Notes: generated from the sequence alone by a model not told the origin. A stretch of 64,000 nucleotides of DNA from ZC4RG30 sp040508085 (GCA_040508085.1 JBEVNO010000077.1:9607-73606), one strand, 5' to 3'. Positions 46,434-56,726 are shown, counted from the first letter of the stretch. Translations and numbers: made by a program.

Positions 46434-47930
46434 ATGTGCGGCATCACGGGAATCGTGGCTCGCAGTCCGGTCAATCAGCAGCTCTATGATGCGCTGACTG
46501 TATTGCAGCATCGCGGCCAGGATGCCGCCGGAATCATGACCGCCGATGGCGGTGAACTGTTCTCGGCGCGCGGCAAGGGCCTGGTGCGCGATGTGTTCAG
46601 CCAGCAGGAGATGGATTCCCTGCGCGGCAACATCGGCATCGCTCATGTGCGTTACCCCACTGCCGGCGGCAACACTTCCTCCGAGATCCAGCCGTTCTAT
46701 GTGAACGCGCCCTATGGCATCTGCCTGGCGCACAACGGCAACCTGACCAATGCGGTGGAGCTGGCTTCGGTGCTGACGCGCGAGGAGCGCCGCCACCTGA
46801 ACACCACCTCCGATTCCGAAGTGCTGCTGAATGTCTTCGCCTCCGAGCTGCAGCGTGTAGGCACGCCGCGCGTTACGCCGGCCGACCTGTTCGCCGCCGT
46901 CAATGCGGTGTATCGCCGCTGCCGCGGTGCCTATGCCGTGGTGGCGATGATCATCGGCCACGGCGTGCTCGGCTTCCGCGACCCGCATGGCATCAGGCCG
47001 CTGGTGCTGGGCCAGCGCCGCAGCGCGCGGGGCATGGAATACATGCTGGCTTCGGAAAGCGTGGCGCTGACCATGCTGTCCTTCGAGGTGGTGCGAGATA
47101 TCGCCCCGGGCGAGGCCGTGTTCATCGACGAGCTGGGGCGCCTGCACAGCACCCAGTGCGTGCCTACGGTGCGTCATACGCCGTGCATTTTCGAGTATGT
47201 GTATTTCGCCCGGCCGGATTCCATCATCGACAATATCTCGGTGTACAGGGCCCGCATGCGCATGGGTGAGCGGCTGGCCGACAAGCTCAAACGCGAGCAC
47301 CCGGAACATGACATTGATGTGGTGATCCCCATCCCCGACACCAGCCGCACCTGCGCGCTGCAGCTGGCGCAGAAGCTGGGCATCAAATACCGCGAAGGCT
47401 TCAACAAGAACCGCTACATCGGCCGCACCTTCATCATGCCGGGTCAGGAACAGCGCATGAAGTCGGTGCGCCGCAAGCTCTCGGCCATCGATCTCGAGTT
47501 CCGCAACAAGAACGTGCTGCTGGTCGATGACTCCATCGTGCGCGGCACCACCTCGGCGCAGATCATCGAGCTGGCCCGGGAGGCCGGCGCCCGCAAGGTG
47601 TATTTTGCCTCCGCCGCGCCCCCGGTGCGCTATCCCTATGTGTATGGCATCGACATGCCGGCTGCGTCCGAGCTGGTCGCCGCCGGCCGCGATGTGGATG
47701 AGATCGCCCGCCAGATCGGCGCGGACTGGCTGATCTACCAGGATCTGGAAGACCTGGTGGCAGCCTGCCAGCACGACAATGCCGCGATCACTGAATTCGA
47801 TACCTCTTGCTTCTCGGGCCACTATGTCACCGGCGACATCACACCCGAGTATCTGGAGAGGCTGGAACGCGAGCGCTCGGATGGTGCCAAGGCGCTGCGC
47901 CGCGACAGCCATCTGAAGGCCGTGAACTGA
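46434..47930 (+). CDS. purF: Amidophosphoribosyltransferase
   Basis: This 498-residue enzyme transfers the amide nitrogen of glutamine to PRPP, the first committed step of purine synthesis. The nucleophile Cys is the second residue (MCGITGIVA), so no propeptide has to be removed. The PRPP-binding loop VLLVDDSIVRGTTS is in the phosphoribosyltransferase half near residue 365. CTGGAGGCT precedes the ATG. Length matches E. coli PurF. Confidence 0.97.
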   Translation: MCGITGIVARSPVNQQLYDALTVLQHRGQDAAGIMTADGGELFSARGKGLVRDVFSQQEMDSLRGNIGIAHVRYPTAGGNTSSEIQPFYVNAPYGICLAHNGNLTNAVELASVLTREERRHLNTTSDSEVLLNVFASELQRVGTPRVTPADLFAAVNAVYRRCRGAYAVVAMIIGHGVLGFRDPHGIRPLVLGQRRSARGMEYMLASESVALTMLSFEVVRDIAPGEAVFIDELGRLHSTQCVPTVRHTPCIFEYVYFARPDSIIDNISVYRARMRMGERLADKLKREHPEHDIDVVIPIPDTSRTCALQLAQKLGIKYREGFNKNRYIGRTFIMPGQEQRMKSVRRKLSAIDLEFRNKNVLLVDDSIVRGTTSAQIIELAREAGARKVYFASAAPPVRYPYVYGIDMPAASELVAAGRDVDEIARQIGADWLIYQDLEDLVAACQHDNAAITEFDTSCFSGHYVTGDITPEYLERLERERSDGAKALRRDSHLKAVN

Positions 47931-47955
47931 CCGCCGTAGCCGGGAGCGCCGGCCG

Positions 47956-49203
47956 ATGCGGCTGTTGCTGATCATCCAGGATGGGCGCTATCGCGCGCTC
48001 ATCCGCCACCATGTCACCTGCGAGTGGCCGGATGCGGAGGTGGTAGCTCGCTCCACACGCTCGCCCGGCAGGCTGCCGCCGGAATTCCTGGCGCAGGGGT
48101 ACGATGCCGTGATCCTCGACGAGGAGTGGCAGGGCGGTCACGGCATCGACTGGCTGCGCGACCTGGCACAGCGCCCTGGCTTTGCCCCGACGCTGTTCCT
48201 CGCCGATACCGGTGACAGCCGCACCGCCAGGGAAGCCCGCCTCATCGGCGCCTTTGGTGTATTGCCAAAGCTGCGCTTCTCGCACACCTCGCTGATCGCC
48301 GTGCTCACCGAAGCCGCGCGTGTGCAACGCCGCACCCAGGCCTATTGGCGCGTGTCTCCCGAGGCGGAAGCTTCGCGCCGCTTCGGCGCGGTGCGCATTC
48401 CCGGTTACCGCTGCGTACGACGGCTGGCAGGCGGGTCGGTGTCGCAGCTGTATCTGGCGGAGAGCGAAAAGGCCGGCGACATGATGGTCATCAAGGTCAC
48501 GCCATCGGTGCGTGATGCCTCCGGCATCGACCAGTCTTTCGAGCGCTTCCTGCAGGAGTACGAGATCGCGCACCGGCTGCACCATACGAGCATCGTGCGC
48601 TGCCATGAGCTCGGTGTCGCGGATGACCACGCCTATCTCGCCATGGAATATTTTCCCGATGGCGACCTGCGCCGCCGCCTGCGCGCCGGCATGTCGCCGG
48701 TGGATGCGCTGGACATCGCCGCGCAGATTGCCGGCGCGCTGGGTGCACTGCACAGCGCGGGCGCGCTGCACCGTGACCTGAAGCCCGGCAATGTGCTTAT
48801 GCGGGGGGCGCACCGCATCGCGCTGTCGGATTTCGGCCTCGCCAAACATGCGGCGGTGGAACTGGAGATCACCGATCCCGGGATGATTTTCGGCACGCCG
48901 CATTACATGAGCCCGGAACAGGGTCATGGCGAACAGATCGACGAGCGCAGCGACCTCTACAGCCTGGGGGTGATCCTGCACGAGATGCTGGCTGGCGAGA
49001 AACCCTTCTCGGATCCGAATCCAATGGCGATCATCTACAAGCATCGCCATCAGGCAATTCCGCGGCTGCCAGCGCCTGTCGCAACCTGGCAGCCGCTGGT
49101 CGACAGCCTGCTCGCGAAGTTGCCCGCGGGGCGATTCCACTCGGCCCCTGCGGCCGAAACCGCGCTGCGCGACGCCGCTGAACGCGCCCGGGCGGCGGCG
49201 TAG
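47956..49203 (+). CDS. Receiver-like domain fused to a serine/threonine protein kinase
   Basis: This 415-residue soluble protein has an N-terminal receiver-like domain (about 1-120) with an Asp at the phospho-acceptor position (YDAVILDEEW), a conserved-type Lys (GVLPK) and one acidic residue (QDG) in the first loop. Residues about 150-405 form a PpkA-like Hanks kinase: glycine loop LAGGSVSQLYLAE, ATP Lys in MMVIKV, catalytic HRDLKPGN, SDFGLAK, and GTPHYMSPEQ. This joins two-component input to Ser/Thr phosphorylation in one chain. No FHA domain, phosphatase or secretion genes are adjacent. miaE starts 1 base after its stop. Confidence 0.88.
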   Translation: MRLLLIIQDGRYRALIRHHVTCEWPDAEVVARSTRSPGRLPPEFLAQGYDAVILDEEWQGGHGIDWLRDLAQRPGFAPTLFLADTGDSRTAREARLIGAFGVLPKLRFSHTSLIAVLTEAARVQRRTQAYWRVSPEAEASRRFGAVRIPGYRCVRRLAGGSVSQLYLAESEKAGDMMVIKVTPSVRDASGIDQSFERFLQEYEIAHRLHHTSIVRCHELGVADDHAYLAMEYFPDGDLRRRLRAGMSPVDALDIAAQIAGALGALHSAGALHRDLKPGNVLMRGAHRIALSDFGLAKHAAVELEITDPGMIFGTPHYMSPEQGHGEQIDERSDLYSLGVILHEMLAGEKPFSDPNPMAIIYKHRHQAIPRLPAPVATWQPLVDSLLAKLPAGRFHSAPAAETALRDAAERARAAA

Positions 49204-49204
49204 G

Positions 49205-49837
49205 GTGAGCGTCGAGATCAACCATGTGCCCGTCGCTGCGGCGCTGGGCGTGCTGCGCGCAGCCACACCGCGGGCCTGGGCCGAGCACGCGGCGCGCCAG
49301 TGGCGCACGCTGCTGGTGGACCATGCCAACTGCGAGAAGAAGGCAGCCTCCACCGCGCTGGCATTGATGTTCGCCTATCCCGAGGACCAGCCGTTGTCGC
49401 TGGCGATGGCCCGCCTGGCCCGGGAGGAACTGCGGCATTTCGAGCAGGTACTGAAGTTGATGCAGCGGCTGGGCGTGCCGGCCTCCCACCTGGGCCCGGG
49501 TCGCTATGCGGCAGCATTGCGGTCGCAGGTAGCCAGCAGCGAGCCGCAGCGCAAGCGCGACCTGCTGCTCATCGGTGCCTTGATCGAGGCGCGCTCCTGC
49601 GAGCGGTTCGAGACCGTTGCGCCGCTGTTGCCCGAGCCGCTGGCAGATTTCTACCAAGGGCTCGCGGCTTCGGAGCGCCGCCACGCAGGCCTGTATCTGG
49701 AATTAGCCGAAGCCGCAGCCGGCCCCTCAGGTCTTGCGCCGCTGCACGCGCGGCTGGCGCAGCTGGCGCAGATCGAGGCAGGGCTGGTGATTGATCCTGA
49801 CGCCGTGTTCCGCTTCCATTCCGGCACGCCGGCCTGA
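49205..49837 (+). CDS. miaE: tRNA-(ms2io6A)-hydroxylase MiaE
   Basis: This 210-residue diiron ferritin-fold enzyme hydroxylates 2-methylthio-N6-isopentenyl adenosine at tRNA position 37, using oxygen. The four-helix bundle ligands are visible as HANCEKKA, REELRHFEQV, LIEARSCERFE and SERRHAGLY. GTG start, 1 base after the receiver-kinase stop, so the two are co-transcribed. Its stop faces the next gene's stop across 9 bases. Confidence 0.93.
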   Translation: MSVEINHVPVAAALGVLRAATPRAWAEHAARQWRTLLVDHANCEKKAASTALALMFAYPEDQPLSLAMARLAREELRHFEQVLKLMQRLGVPASHLGPGRYAAALRSQVASSEPQRKRDLLLIGALIEARSCERFETVAPLLPEPLADFYQGLAASERRHAGLYLELAEAAAGPSGLAPLHARLAQLAQIEAGLVIDPDAVFRFHSGTPA

Positions 49838-49846
49838 ACGGCCCGC

Positions 49847-51646
49847 TCAGCGCGCGGCTGGCCGTGCCTGCTGCTGCAGGAACGAAATGATGGCTTGCGC
49901 GCCGCGGTCGGCAGCGTGTCCGGGCGCCACCTCACCCACTGAGTCGCGCAGGTAATCAAGCTGGCTCTGCCGCAGCCCCGCAGGCAGCGGACCGGCTGCG
50001 GCAAGCGCTGCGGGCAACTGCGCCAAGTCGGTCACCACGGTGCCAAGGTTCCAGAAGCGGTAATGCAGGTCCTGCTGCCAGTCCGTGCCGCGGGGATTCA
50101 GGAAGACGCAGGGGCGCGGCCGGGTGATGTACTCGACCACCTGGCTGCTGACATCGCCCAAGTAGATGTCAGCGGCTCGCGTGTAGGTCATGTCCACACA
50201 GCGCGGGCTGCCGAGATCCACCAGCATGTGCGGCAGATCCTGATACTCGCGGAAGGCCCGCTGCCTGGCGCGCGTCACGGGGTCGAACAGGCGGATGTGT
50301 GGCGCGAATATCAGGTTGTAACGGTCGCTGGCAGCGAAGAAATCCAGCACCTGCCTGCCGATCAGCGGCCACGAGGACAGCCGCGGGTCGAAGTGCGGGT
50401 TGTACAGCACGGTAGTGCGCTGGTTGTCGAACAGGCGTGGCCCCGCGTTCGCATCACTCAAGGCCCAGTCGAGCTTGGCGTAGATACCAGTGGCGTAATG
50501 ACCGGGTCGCACATATCCCAGCTCGAGCAGGTGGCGTGCCTGCTTCGCGCCCGGCAACAGCAGGAAGTCGAACCGGGCCAGCTGCGGTGAGTAAGCCACG
50601 GCACGGTCGCCCGCGCCGTGCTCGGTGCCGATGAGCCGGATCTGCGGGCAGATGCGCCGCAGGTAGGTCGAGGTGCGCTCGGGCACCACCACGGCGTCGA
50701 ACCCGGAGAGATAGTGACGGTTGGCACGCAGCATCAGGATCTTGGCTATGCCGACCCGGAACCGTTCAAGCAATCGCCACGGCCAGGCCAGATAGAGCTG
50801 GTCGAAACGCAGCCTGGTGTTGCCTGCATTGTGCCGCACCAGCTCCTGCAATACGCCCAGCCGCGAATCCAGTGCCGCGACATGCACGTCGATTTCCGGG
50901 TGCCGGCGTGCCAGCGCCACCGCTATGGGCAGCGCGTGGAAGGCCTGGTGGATCTGCGCGATCAGCGGGAAGCAGATGCGCAGCCGCCGTGAGGGCTGCG
51001 TGTTGCCTGCGGCCAGGCCGCGCGACCAGCTGCGCAGGCGTTCAGGTCCGCCTGCCACCAGCTCATCGAGGCCGGAACGCCGCGCGGTGACGAAGGCGAC
51101 TATATATGTGAGCAACGACATCAGCTCGCCGGTATCGGCGGTGAGTTCGAGCGTTTCATCCGGTCCGCGCACCGAGACTGGCAGTTCCGCCATTGCGATC
51201 CAGGCGATGTGCGCCACGGCCTGCGCCAGAAAACCAAACCACATGATGCGCGGCAACAGCGGCCGGCTCGAATAGGCCTGCATGCTGCGGAAGAGCAGCA
51301 GCGTGGCGCAGAGCCAGCCGCTGATGGCTATGCGGTAATCCAGAGCCAGGCGATCGACCGCGGTCTCCATGCACCACACCATGAACATGCCCGCGCTGGC
51401 ATAGAGCCACGACTGCCGTACCAGTGCATGCCGCCAGCCGTGCAGCGCGCGCAATGCCGCATACACCAGGCCGAGGGAGGCGACAATATCCGTGGAAATC
51501 TCGATGGGCGCGCTTTCGCGCGACGCAGGGGTGCTGCCCAGTCCCTGAATCAGGAACGTGGCGGCGAGATAGGCGGCGGCCCCCAGCGCGAGCACGCGCA
51601 GGTGCCTCTGGTCGGCCAATCTGCGGGATCTTGCTGAATCGTTCAT
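49847..51646 (-). CDS. Membrane protein with C-terminal CDP-glycerol glycerophosphotransferase-like domain
   Basis: This 599-residue protein has about six hydrophobic segments in the first 190 residues (near 18-38, 53-68, 79-100, 107-127, 135-155, 175-190), then a soluble region from about 215. The soluble part resembles CDP-glycerol:poly(glycerophosphate) glycerophosphotransferases of the GT-B type, with TVLYNPHFDPRLSSW, FAPHIRLFDP, ADIYLGDVSSQVVEYITRP and VFLNPRG. The activated-sugar or glycerophosphate donor and the acceptor are unknown. Its ATG overlaps the lpxH stop by 4 bases, so it is made with a lipid A enzyme; a surface-glycan or lipid modification role is inference. Confidence 0.75.
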   Translation of the reverse strand: MNDSARSRRLADQRHLRVLALGAAAYLAATFLIQGLGSTPASRESAPIEISTDIVASLGLVYAALRALHGWRHALVRQSWLYASAGMFMVWCMETAVDRLALDYRIAISGWLCATLLLFRSMQAYSSRPLLPRIMWFGFLAQAVAHIAWIAMAELPVSVRGPDETLELTADTGELMSLLTYIVAFVTARRSGLDELVAGGPERLRSWSRGLAAGNTQPSRRLRICFPLIAQIHQAFHALPIAVALARRHPEIDVHVAALDSRLGVLQELVRHNAGNTRLRFDQLYLAWPWRLLERFRVGIAKILMLRANRHYLSGFDAVVVPERTSTYLRRICPQIRLIGTEHGAGDRAVAYSPQLARFDFLLLPGAKQARHLLELGYVRPGHYATGIYAKLDWALSDANAGPRLFDNQRTTVLYNPHFDPRLSSWPLIGRQVLDFFAASDRYNLIFAPHIRLFDPVTRARQRAFREYQDLPHMLVDLGSPRCVDMTYTRAADIYLGDVSSQVVEYITRPRPCVFLNPRGTDWQQDLHYRFWNLGTVVTDLAQLPAALAAAGPLPAGLRQSQLDYLRDSVGEVAPGHAADRGAQAIISFLQQQARPAAR

Positions 51647-52443
51647 GGTGGGGAGGATGCCCGAAAGCCCGGCTGGAATCCCGGTGTCGCTGCAGCGCGG
51701 CCCTTGCCCCGCGCGGCCAGCGTCCGCAGCTCGTAATTGCCCGCCGCATCCAGCATCAGGCAGCTGCCCTGGTCATACCAGTCGCCGAGTACGATGCGCG
51801 CGCGTGCACGGCCATCCAGCTCGAACCGGTGGATCGCCGGCCGGTGGGTGTGGCCATGGATCAGCAGGTCCGCGTCCGCGGCGCGCAGCAGGGCCGCCAC
51901 GGTCTCAGCTGCTACATCCATGATCTGTTCGCGCTGCTGGCCTGTATGCACGCGGCTTTGAGCGCGCGCCGCGCCCGCCAGTGCGCGCCGGGTGGTGAGC
52001 GGCAGGGCCAGGAACCCGCGCTGTACGCGCGGGTTGCGCACCAAGGCGCGGAAATGCTGGTAGGGCTGGTCGGCGCTGCACAGCAGGTCGCCGTGGCTCA
52101 CTGCAATGCGACGGTGGCCGATTTCCAGCAGCAGCGGGTCAGGCAGTAGTGTGCAACCAGTACGCGCCGCGAAGCCTGGGCCCAGCAGGAAGTCGCGATT
52201 GCCAAGCTGGACAAAGCAGGGCACGCCGCCGCCGGTGAGCTCGCGTAGTGCCGCGCATACACTGCCGCGACCGGGTTCGTCATCGTCGTCGCCGATCCAT
52301 GTCTCGAACAGGTCACCCAATATGTAGAGGCCGTTGCAGCGGGCCGCTTCGGTGCGCAGGAACTCCAGGAACAAAGCCATGGCATCGGGTAAGGACGCGT
52401 CGAGATGCAGATCCGATACGAACAGGTAGCTGCCGCGCGTCAT
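51643..52443 (-). CDS. lpxH: UDP-2,3-diacylglucosamine diphosphatase
   Basis: This 266-residue metallophosphoesterase hydrolyses UDP-2,3-diacylglucosamine to lipid X in lipid A synthesis, at the inner membrane. The dimetal ligands are in VSDLHLD (Asp11, His13), ILGDLFETW, LGNRDFLLG, VSHGD and IHGHTHRP. The C-terminal 25 residues beyond the usual end are Arg/Ala/Pro rich. Its start is divergent from gltX across a 20-base gap. Confidence 0.95.
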   Translation of the reverse strand: MTRGSYLFVSDLHLDASLPDAMALFLEFLRTEAARCNGLYILGDLFETWIGDDDDEPGRGSVCAALRELTGGGVPCFVQLGNRDFLLGPGFAARTGCTLLPDPLLLEIGHRRIAVSHGDLLCSADQPYQHFRALVRNPRVQRGFLALPLTTRRALAGAARAQSRVHTGQQREQIMDVAAETVAALLRAADADLLIHGHTHRPAIHRFELDGRARARIVLGDWYDQGSCLMLDAAGNYELRTLAARGKGRAAATPGFQPGFRASSPP

Positions 52444-52449
52444 GCATCG

Positions 52450-52457
52450 AATATAGT
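52450..52457. promoter_or_regulatory. Interlocked divergent -10 elements for lpxH and gltX
   Basis: In the 20-base lpxH/gltX gap, minus-strand TATATT (52450-52455) lies exactly 6 bases before the lpxH ATG and plus-strand TATAGT (52452-52457) lies exactly 6 bases before the gltX ATG. They share four base pairs, so the two promoters cannot be occupied at the same time if both are real. -35 hexamers are weak on both sides and would lie inside the genes. Confidence 0.55.
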
Positions 52458-52463
52458 GTAGGC

Positions 52464-53840
52464 ATGCCGGAAAGTCCCTTCGTCACGCGCTTTGCGCCCA
52501 GCCCCACGGGGGAACTGCATCTGGGCAATGCACGCACCGCACTGTTCAATGCCTTGCTGGCCTGGCGCGGTGGTGGTCGTTTCCTGTTGCGCATCGAGGA
52601 CACCGACAGCGCCCGCAGCCAGCCCGAACATGCACGGCAACTCATGCAGGATCTGGTATGGCTGGGGCTGGCGTGGCATGGGGAGCCGCTGCGCCAGTCG
52701 CAGCGCGGGCACATCTACGACGCCCAACTGACGCGGCTGGCGGAATACGGGCTCACCTATCCCTGTTTCTGTTCGCCGCGCGAACTGGAGCTGTCGCGCG
52801 CCGCGCAACTCTCTGCGGGCAGGCCGCCGCGGTACGCCGGCACATGCCGGCGCATGCCGGCTGCCGAGGCCCGTGCGAGACTCGCGGCAGGCGAAACTGC
52901 GGCGCTGCGTTTCGCCGTGGCCGGGCAGGGCGAGATTTCATTCGACGACCTGGTGCATGGACCGCGGCGCTTCGCACTGGCGGAAATCGGCGATTTCGTG
53001 CTGCGGCGCGCCGATGGCAGTGCGGCGTTCTTCTTCTCCAATGCCGTCGATGACGCGCTCTCTGGCGTCACGCATCTGCTGCGCGGTGACGATCACCTGA
53101 GCAACACGCCGAGGCAGCTGTTGATCCTGCAGGCGCTGGGTCTGCCGGCGCCGCGTTATGGCCATCTGGCACTGCTGACCGGCAGCGACGGCGCACCGCT
53201 GTCCAAGCGCCACGGCGCCGCGTCACTGCGGCAGCTGCGCGAAATGGGTTATCTGCCTGGCGCCATCGCCAATCATCTGTTCCGGCTGGGTCATTCCAGC
53301 TCGCGCCAGGGGGCGCTGACCTTGCCCGAGATGGCGGTGGCTTTCGACATCGGCCACCTCCAGCGCGCGCCGGCGCACTTCGACCTGGTGCAGCTGCAGG
53401 GCTGGCAGAAAGACGCCGTGCATGCGCTCACTACCGACGCGGCATGCGCCTGGCTGGGCGCACGCCTGCCGACGAGCCTGACCTCGGCACAGTCCGCAGC
53501 CTTTCTGGCTGCAGTGCTGCCGAACCTGGTGTATCCGGACGATGTGCTGCCCTGGCTGGAAGTGGCCTTCGGTGCTGATCCGGTGCCTGATGCCGACAGC
53601 CTCGCGGTGATCGAGGCCACAGGCCGCCAGCTGTTCCAGGCAGCCGCCAAGGCAGCTGCGGGCAACGATTTCACCGCCATCGTGCAGGCAGTGAAGGCCG
53701 CCACCGGCCTGAAAGGTCCGGCTCTGTTCAAGCCCCTGCGCGCCGCGTTGACCGGGCGCCTGGCGGGGCCGGAACTGGGTCCGTTGCTCAAGTCCATGCC
53801 GGCTGGCAGTGCACAGCGCCGGCTGGCGCGCTTTGCGTGA
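52464..53840 (+). CDS. gltX: Glutamate--tRNA ligase (GluRS)
   Basis: This 458-residue class I synthetase charges tRNA with glutamate. HIGH-type motif is HLGN (in RFAPSPTGELHLGN), the KMSKS-type motif is PLSKRHG, and a zinc site Cys-x-Cys near residue 98 with a distal Cys (GTCR) is present. The ATG at 52464 gives the canonical N-terminus; a longer open frame upstream overlaps lpxH antisense and was discarded. It occupies the place of glnS in the Pseudomonas order, so it could be a second GluRS with altered tRNA preference. Confidence 0.93.
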   Translation: MPESPFVTRFAPSPTGELHLGNARTALFNALLAWRGGGRFLLRIEDTDSARSQPEHARQLMQDLVWLGLAWHGEPLRQSQRGHIYDAQLTRLAEYGLTYPCFCSPRELELSRAAQLSAGRPPRYAGTCRRMPAAEARARLAAGETAALRFAVAGQGEISFDDLVHGPRRFALAEIGDFVLRRADGSAAFFFSNAVDDALSGVTHLLRGDDHLSNTPRQLLILQALGLPAPRYGHLALLTGSDGAPLSKRHGAASLRQLREMGYLPGAIANHLFRLGHSSSRQGALTLPEMAVAFDIGHLQRAPAHFDLVQLQGWQKDAVHALTTDAACAWLGARLPTSLTSAQSAAFLAAVLPNLVYPDDVLPWLEVAFGADPVPDADSLAVIEATGRQLFQAAAKAAAGNDFTAIVQAVKAATGLKGPALFKPLRAALTGRLAGPELGPLLKSMPAGSAQRRLARFA

Positions 53841-53850
53841 CGGAGTTCTT

Positions 53851-53856
53851 TAGAAT
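53851..53856 (+). promoter_or_regulatory. -10-like TAGAAT 6 bases before the cysS start
   Basis: TAGAAT is followed by TTCCCG and then the cysS ATG, in the 22-base gtlX-cysS spacer. The ATG would be at or next to the transcript start. No Shine-Dalgarno is placed correctly. Confidence 0.5.
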
Positions 53857-53862
53857 TTCCCG

Positions 53863-55254
<1,392 letters not shown>

Positions 55255-56115
55255 CTAGCGGCCGGCTTCCCGGAACTGATACGCCTCGAGCGTGTTCTGG
55301 ATCAGCATGGCGATGGTCATCGGGCCGACCCCGCCTGGCACCGGGGTGATCCATGCCGCGCGCTGCCGCGCCGCCTCGAATTCCACGTCGCCCACGACCT
55401 TGCCGGAGGGCAGGCGGTTGATGCCCACGTCGAGCACCACGGCGCCTTCCTTGATCCATTCGCCCCGCACGAACTCGGGCTTGCCGATGCCGGCCACCAG
55501 CAGGTCGGCGCGCCGGATGTGGCTCACCACATCGCGCGTCTGGCTGTGGCAGATGGTCACAGTGGCGCCGCGCATCAGCAGTTCCAGCGCGGCTGGGCGT
55601 CCCACGATGTTCGACTGGCCCAGCACCACTGCATCCATGCCTTTCGGGTCGATGCCGACCTGCTCGAGCAACTTCATGCAGCCGTAGGGAGTGCAGGGGC
55701 GCAGCCTTGGCGTGCGCTGCGCCAGCAGGCCCAGGTTCTCGGGATTGAACCCGTCCACATCCTTGCCGACGGCGATCGCGTCGATGACGGCCTTGCTGTC
55801 GATGTGCTGCGGCACCGGCAGCTGTACCAGGATGCCGTCGATGGCGGGGTCGCCATTCAGCTGCTGCACCACCGCCAGTACTTCGGACTGGGTGGCGTTG
55901 GCAGGCAGCACGCGTTTCACCGACAGCATGCCGGCCGCCTCAGTAGCCTGGTGCTTGTTGCGCACGTAGATCTGCGAGGCCGGGTCTTCGCCCACGATCA
56001 CCACCGCCAGCCCCGGTACACGCTTGCCCGCGGCTTTGAGGGCCGCCACCCTGGTCTGGATCTCCTCGCGCAGCGCCAGCGCAATAGCCTTGCCGTCGAT
56101 CAGTCGGGCCGTCAT
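55255..56115 (-). CDS. folD: Bifunctional methylenetetrahydrofolate dehydrogenase/cyclohydrolase
   Basis: This 286-residue enzyme interconverts 5,10-methylene- and 10-formyl-tetrahydrofolate with NADP. Conserved segments are YVRNKHQATEAAG (catalytic Lys), QLPVPQHIDSKAV and VLGQSNIVGRPAALELL; the C-terminal GVGPMTIAMLIQNT is complete. GGGAG lies about 11 bases before the ATG. Confidence 0.97.
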   Translation of the reverse strand: MTARLIDGKAIALALREEIQTRVAALKAAGKRVPGLAVVIVGEDPASQIYVRNKHQATEAAGMLSVKRVLPANATQSEVLAVVQQLNGDPAIDGILVQLPVPQHIDSKAVIDAIAVGKDVDGFNPENLGLLAQRTPRLRPCTPYGCMKLLEQVGIDPKGMDAVVLGQSNIVGRPAALELLMRGATVTICHSQTRDVVSHIRRADLLVAGIGKPEFVRGEWIKEGAVVLDVGINRLPSGKVVGDVEFEAARQRAAWITPVPGGVGPMTIAMLIQNTLEAYQFREAGR

Positions 56116-56173
56116 CGATTACTGCTCCCTCACGATGAGTGATAGTTGGCCATGCCAAAAAGGGGCGGTAGGG

Positions 56174-56179
56174 TATCAT
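56174..56179 (+). promoter_or_regulatory. Candidate -10 TATCAT for the tRNA cluster
   Basis: TATCAT ends 8 bases before the mature tRNA-Pro 5' end, so transcription would start within 1-3 bases of it. TTGGCC further upstream is 22 bases away, too far for a standard -35. Weak evidence. Confidence 0.3.
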
Positions 56180-56187
56180 TGGCCCAT

Positions 56188-56500
<313 letters not shown>

Positions 56501-56577
56501 GCGCCCGTAGCTCAGGTGGATAGAGCATCGGCCTTCTAAGCCGAGGGTCGCAGGTTCGACTCCTGCCGGGCGCGCCA
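56501..56577 (+). tRNA. tRNA-Arg (TCT)
   Basis: This 77-base cloverleaf has acceptor stem GCGCCCG/CGGGCGC, encoded CCA, T-loop GGTTCGACTCC and anticodon TCT at 56535-56537 in loop CTTCTAA. Confidence 0.97.
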
Positions 56578-56593
56578 AGGCTGGTATGAGGAG

Positions 56594-56619
56594 TGGGGAC
56601 AGGTGGGAAATCTGTCCGG
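56594..56619 (+). repeat. Inverted repeat, copy 2 (tRNA-Arg spacer, degenerate)
   Basis: This region starts with TGGGGACAGG and ends with TCTGTCCGG. Only a 6-bp stem (GGACAG/CTGTCC) with a 9-base loop is paired; the outer bases no longer match. It is a decayed relative of the copies after tRNA-Pro and tRNA-His. Confidence 0.6.
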
Positions 56620-56640
56620 CACTGTTTTGATGTGAACGAT

Positions 56641-56717
56641 GGTGGACGTAGCTCAGCTGGTAGAGTCCCGGATTGTGATTCCGGCTGTCGCGGGTTCGAG
56701 TCCCGTCGTCCACCCCA
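56641..56717 (+). tRNA. tRNA-His (GTG)
   Basis: This 77-base gene includes the extra G at position -1 that pairs with the C before CCA, the identity mark of tRNA-His. The acceptor stem is GTGGACG/CGTCCAC and the anticodon loop TTGTGAT reads GTG. CCA is encoded. Confidence 0.97.
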
Positions 56718-56726
56718 TTTCAAGAA

